Part shown: piece by piece, positions 61,412 to 64,000 of the stretch | Position numbering within the stretch: position 1 is the first letter of the stretch | How the letters are laid out: every line of letters starts with the position of its first letter | Source: Candidatus Heimdallarchaeota archaeon | GTDB lineage: Archaea; Asgardarchaeota; Heimdallarchaeia; Heimdallarchaeales; Heimdallarchaeaceae | Direction of reading: 5' to 3' | Length of the DNA: 64,000 nucleotides | Assembly: GCA_021399345.1 (NCBI GenBank) | Contig: JAAFKI010000059.1 | Location: 1 to 64,000 of the forward strand | Position numbers and translations under genes: made by a program | The notes under the pieces: model-generated | The model's input: the letters and a program-made list of their open reading frames with translations, nothing else | What the model was told of the DNA's origin: nothing | The model's database searches: none

Positions 61412-64000
61412 ATGCTTAATCTAGACTGTGTGTTCTTGAAAACTCTCTCTCAAAAAGAAGGCAACAATCCTCTTTCTACCATACTTATTGATGTAGACAA
61501 AGAACACTTCATACTTAATCTTTGGTCTCCTTGGCATGAGATTGGAGATTATCTCCCACCATATACTCCTTTGAAGATTTTTAATGTTGAAAAGATAGTA
61601 GATGATGAATCTTACTATTTTTCAGCAGGTTCTAAATCCATTGTAGTAGTTGACCCTGATATCTTAATGTATGCCACAGCTGCCAACAGCGTATCCTTTT
61701 GCCCTCGAAGCTATTATATTAATGAAATCGTTGGTGATACTCCTTCTCCTTACATAGCTATTAGGGGTTCCATTGTTCATGATGCCCTTAGTTTAGCTGT
61801 TTCTAACAATTCTAAACCCTCTGAAGAACTATCTAAAGTCCTAGATAATTTTTCTCTTCAGTATGAGCATTATGGATACAAGAAAGAGACCGTATTTCAA
61901 GATGTTAGAAAAATGACAGAAAGTCTAGATTCTTTTGTTGAAAATCTTCCCCCAAATGCTTTACCTGAAATCTTATTTCTTTCTCCTTTCTTCGGAATCA
62001 GAGGTAGAATCGATCTTTTTAGTGATAACAAAATCATCGAGTTAAAAACCGGAAAAGTTTCTGAAGAGAAGGACATTCGCTTTTCTGATCTCCTTCAGGT
62101 TTCTCTCTATCGTTATGGTCTTCAAACTGATATAGATGAATCTCCTCCTGAAGAAGGAAGTGTTCTCTATGTTGGTACAAATACACTTGTTCAAAAAACT
62201 GCTAATCCTAATTGGGGTCTCCTGAGATATGGTATGCAACATAGAAACATCGCTTACCGAATCTCCTATCTGGGGTATATTCCTCCAATTCTTCCTGAAT
62301 CTCAACATAACAGATGTAGAAATTGTTTTGTGAAGCATTATTGTGCTTTAGTTTGTGCAGGCTTGAATCAAGAACGTAGCTGTTCAACATGTCCCCACGA
62401 GCAGCTTTGTACAAAAAAATCTCTTCCTGATACTCACATCGGGTATTTTAACAAATTCTCGAAACTAATTAGATTTGACAAAAGTGAATCAGCAAGAAAT
62501 CTTTCTGATTTGTGGAAACTCTCAATTGATCAACGAGTTGCCAAAGGAAAAGCCATTACCGATTTATCTTTGGAAAATGAAATAAAAGAAGGTAGTACAA
62601 CTAGGTTGTTATATTCTTGCAAGAATAACAGTGAGCTTCGTGAAGGTGATATTGTTATTTTGAGCAAAGGACGAATCAAACAAGGTTTTGTAAGTACTGG
62701 TGTGATTTCAGGCATATCAAATACATCGATAGAAATTGAAACCAGAGCAACTCAAGAATCAGTTTCAACAATTGATATGTACTCAATAGACGTTGGTTTT
62801 AGAAGACAACAAAGAGGTTTGTTTAGTCTTCTTTTCAAAAGAAATCCTTTCCGTGAATTAGTTATTCAAGCTAGTAAATCTGAAACCGAACCTATAAAGG
62901 GAAAATATATTCCAAGTAATCCAACACAAAATGAAGCTGTAGAAAAGATTCTTGGAACAATAAATTATTCTCTTATTCAAGGTCCTGCAGGAACAGGAAA
63001 AACTTATGTGATAGCAAAATCAGCCATTGAGCTAGCTAAACAAGGACAAACAATTCTGATTACAGCATTTACAAATAGAGCTGTAGATAATGTTTGCAAA
63101 TATCTACTAGAAAATGAATTTCATAATTTTATCAGAATTGGTTCTTCTCATTCGATTCAAAAAGATATTCGAAATTACACTATAGACTTTTACAAAAAGC
63201 AAAATCCTGAGAAGTCTACTAAAGAAATTTTAAGAGAGTATCCAATTATTGTAGCAACCACCACCACTATATCTAATCCAGTTTATGAAAAATTAGGAAT
63301 CCAAACAATTATCATTGATGAAGCGAGTCAGATGACTGAACCAACGGTTTTATCTTCTTTGCTTGAAGGAAATAGGTTCATTTTGGTGGGTGATCATAAA
63401 CAACTTCCTCCTGTGGTTCAAAGTCCTCAAGCTCAAAAGGAAAATATGAGTATTTCCTTATTTGAACGTTTAGCAGAGCGAAATCCTGCTTCCATACATC
63501 TTCTAACTCACCAGTTTAGAATGAATGAAAAGCTTATTGATTTTTCTAATAGTCGATTTTATGAAAATAAACTCAAATCTTTTGATGATCTTGTTAGATA
63601 TCAGAATCTTCTGGAATTACCTAATTACAAAGGTGATTATTCTAAATTTAGTTGTCCTGAAATATATGATCCAAAACACCCCCTGATTTTCATCCCAGTA
63701 AACGGTATTTTCGATCACCAGAAAAAGTATAATGTAGAAGAAGCTAAGGTAGTAAGTGAAATAATAACTAATTTCTTAGATCTTGGGTTAACAACAGATC
63801 AACTAGGGGTAATCTGTCCTTACCGAGGACAAGTGGCGGAAATCAGAAGAAATCTCTCGCCAACTATAACCGTTGATACTGTTGATCGCTTTCAAGGGAG
63901 TGATCGTGAATTAATTGTTCTTTCTTTAACCGAAACCACTACAAAGAGTAAGAGAGGTTTTGCTGATGCTAGACGATTAAATGTTGCAGCCACAAGGGCA
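61412..64000 (+). CDS. dna2: Dna2-like nuclease-helicase, right end cut by the window
   Basis: 863 codons are present without a stop; only a short C-terminal stretch is missing. The N-terminal RecB/Cas4-type nuclease has RGRIDLF (Asp201) and IIELKTGK (Glu210, Lys212). Four cysteines, 97, 302, 305 and 311, make the Dna2/Cas4-type [4Fe-4S] site; extra cysteines follow. After a beta-rich region, the SF1B helicase starts with GPAGTGKT (about 524-531), then DEASQM (motif II, about 636), VGDHKQLPP, HQFRMNE and VDTVDRFQGSDRE, with LNVAATRA (motif VI) at the very edge. Dna2 processes Okazaki flaps and resects DNA ends. Start ATG 61412; TTTATTTATTATT about 30 bases upstream fits a TATA box. Confidence 0.9.
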   Translation, partial: MLNLDCVFLKTLSQKEGNNPLSTILIDVDKEHFILNLWSPWHEIGDYLPPYTPLKIFNVEKIVDDESYYFSAGSKSIVVVDPDILMYATAANSVSFCPRSYYINEIVGDTPSPYIAIRGSIVHDALSLAVSNNSKPSEELSKVLDNFSLQYEHYGYKKETVFQDVRKMTESLDSFVENLPPNALPEILFLSPFFGIRGRIDLFSDNKIIELKTGKVSEEKDIRFSDLLQVSLYRYGLQTDIDESPPEEGSVLYVGTNTLVQKTANPNWGLLRYGMQHRNIAYRISYLGYIPPILPESQHNRCRNCFVKHYCALVCAGLNQERSCSTCPHEQLCTKKSLPDTHIGYFNKFSKLIRFDKSESARNLSDLWKLSIDQRVAKGKAITDLSLENEIKEGSTTRLLYSCKNNSELREGDIVILSKGRIKQGFVSTGVISGISNTSIEIETRATQESVSTIDMYSIDVGFRRQQRGLFSLLFKRNPFRELVIQASKSETEPIKGKYIPSNPTQNEAVEKILGTINYSLIQGPAGTGKTYVIAKSAIELAKQGQTILITAFTNRAVDNVCKYLLENEFHNFIRIGSSHSIQKDIRNYTIDFYKKQNPEKSTKEILREYPIIVATTTTISNPVYEKLGIQTIIIDEASQMTEPTVLSSLLEGNRFILVGDHKQLPPVVQSPQAQKENMSISLFERLAERNPASIHLLTHQFRMNEKLIDFSNSRFYENKLKSFDDLVRYQNLLELPNYKGDYSKFSCPEIYDPKHPLIFIPVNGIFDHQKKYNVEEAKVVSEIITNFLDLGLTTDQLGVICPYRGQVAEIRRNLSPTITVDTVDRFQGSDRELIVLSLTETTTKSKRGFADARRLNVAATRA

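Noticed and set aside
62042-62715. Minus-strand open frames within the Dna2 gene
   Set aside because: They lie opposite a continuous 863-codon frame with nuclease and helicase motifs.
1-64000. Insertion sequences, prophage or CRISPR arrays
   Set aside because: No transposase, integrase, phage structural gene, direct-repeat array or Cas gene was seen. The Dna2 nuclease domain is Cas4-like but belongs to a helicase fusion.

Overview
The window is chromosomal DNA from an AT-rich archaeon, most likely an Asgard archaeon of the Heimdallarchaeia type. The archaeal information-processing genes are unambiguous: aIF2-gamma, Rpo7, Spt4, TFB, RfcL, the Rrp4/Rrp41/Rrp42 exosome, two RNase P proteins, KEOPS Pcc1, and ribosomal proteins S24e, S27ae, S3Ae, S15, S6e, L15e and L37Ae. 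Mixed in are eukaryote-like genes that point to Asgard: a Rab/Ras-type small GTPase, a Roadblock/LC7 protein, a longin-like protein, a catalytically dead E2-fold (UEV) protein with an ESCRT-I-like C-terminus, a WD40 protein and a Dna2-type nuclease-helicase. The assignment to this group is an inference; there is no rRNA gene to confirm it. I found no insertion sequences, CRISPR arrays, rRNA genes or convincing tRNAs.

Layout. 0.1-3.9 kb: aIF2-gamma and a PIN protein on the minus strand, divergent from the rpo7-spt4-dephospho-CoA kinase-S24e-S27ae operon, followed by a candidate small RNA. 4.0-8.2 kb: a ribbon-helix-helix-like protein, triosephosphate isomerase, and a signalling cluster (Roadblock protein, RecA/KaiC-like pseudo-ATPase, coiled-coil wHTH protein, convergent small GTPase). 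8.5-16.3 kb: endonuclease III, the first of two large TrmB-like coiled-coil proteins, endonuclease V, a radical SAM protein and a sugar nucleotidyltransferase. 16.4-25.6 kb: an amidohydrolase, a YchF/OLA1 GTPase, the RdgB-S15-RecJ-like-Pcc1-S3Ae operon, TFB and S6e. 25.9-36.5 kb: RNase P proteins, dCMP deaminase, the WD40 protein, a C/D box sRNA, IleRS, a surface beta-propeller protein, and the L15e/COG1325 pair. 36.8-44 kb: TrmO, an SDR enzyme, a broken ABCE1 copy beside the intact gene, the UEV protein, and an Alg7-like glycosyltransferase. 44-53 kb: a proline-rich coiled-coil protein, an M28 peptidase, Fpg, THEP1 NTPase, and the SBDS-exosome-L37Ae-Brix-Pcc1 superoperon. 53-64 kb: a TIM-barrel isomerase, a DDAH-like enzyme, RfcL, a phosphoribosyltransferase, the second TrmB-like coiled-coil protein, a ferredoxin, the longin-like protein, and Dna2, which runs off the right edge.

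The most interesting items are the UEV/steadiness-box protein (ESCRT-I candidate), the GTPase/Roadblock/pseudo-KaiC cluster, the pair of TrmB-coiled-coil-effector proteins, an Rrp41 with ten 8-residue repeats at its C-terminus, a RecJ/Cdc45-like protein without the DHH catalytic motifs, a recently broken ABCE1 paralogue, and two small RNA candidates. One RNA is a C/D box sRNA whose guide matches a conserved 23S rRNA segment. All family assignments come from reading the sequence; no database search was run.
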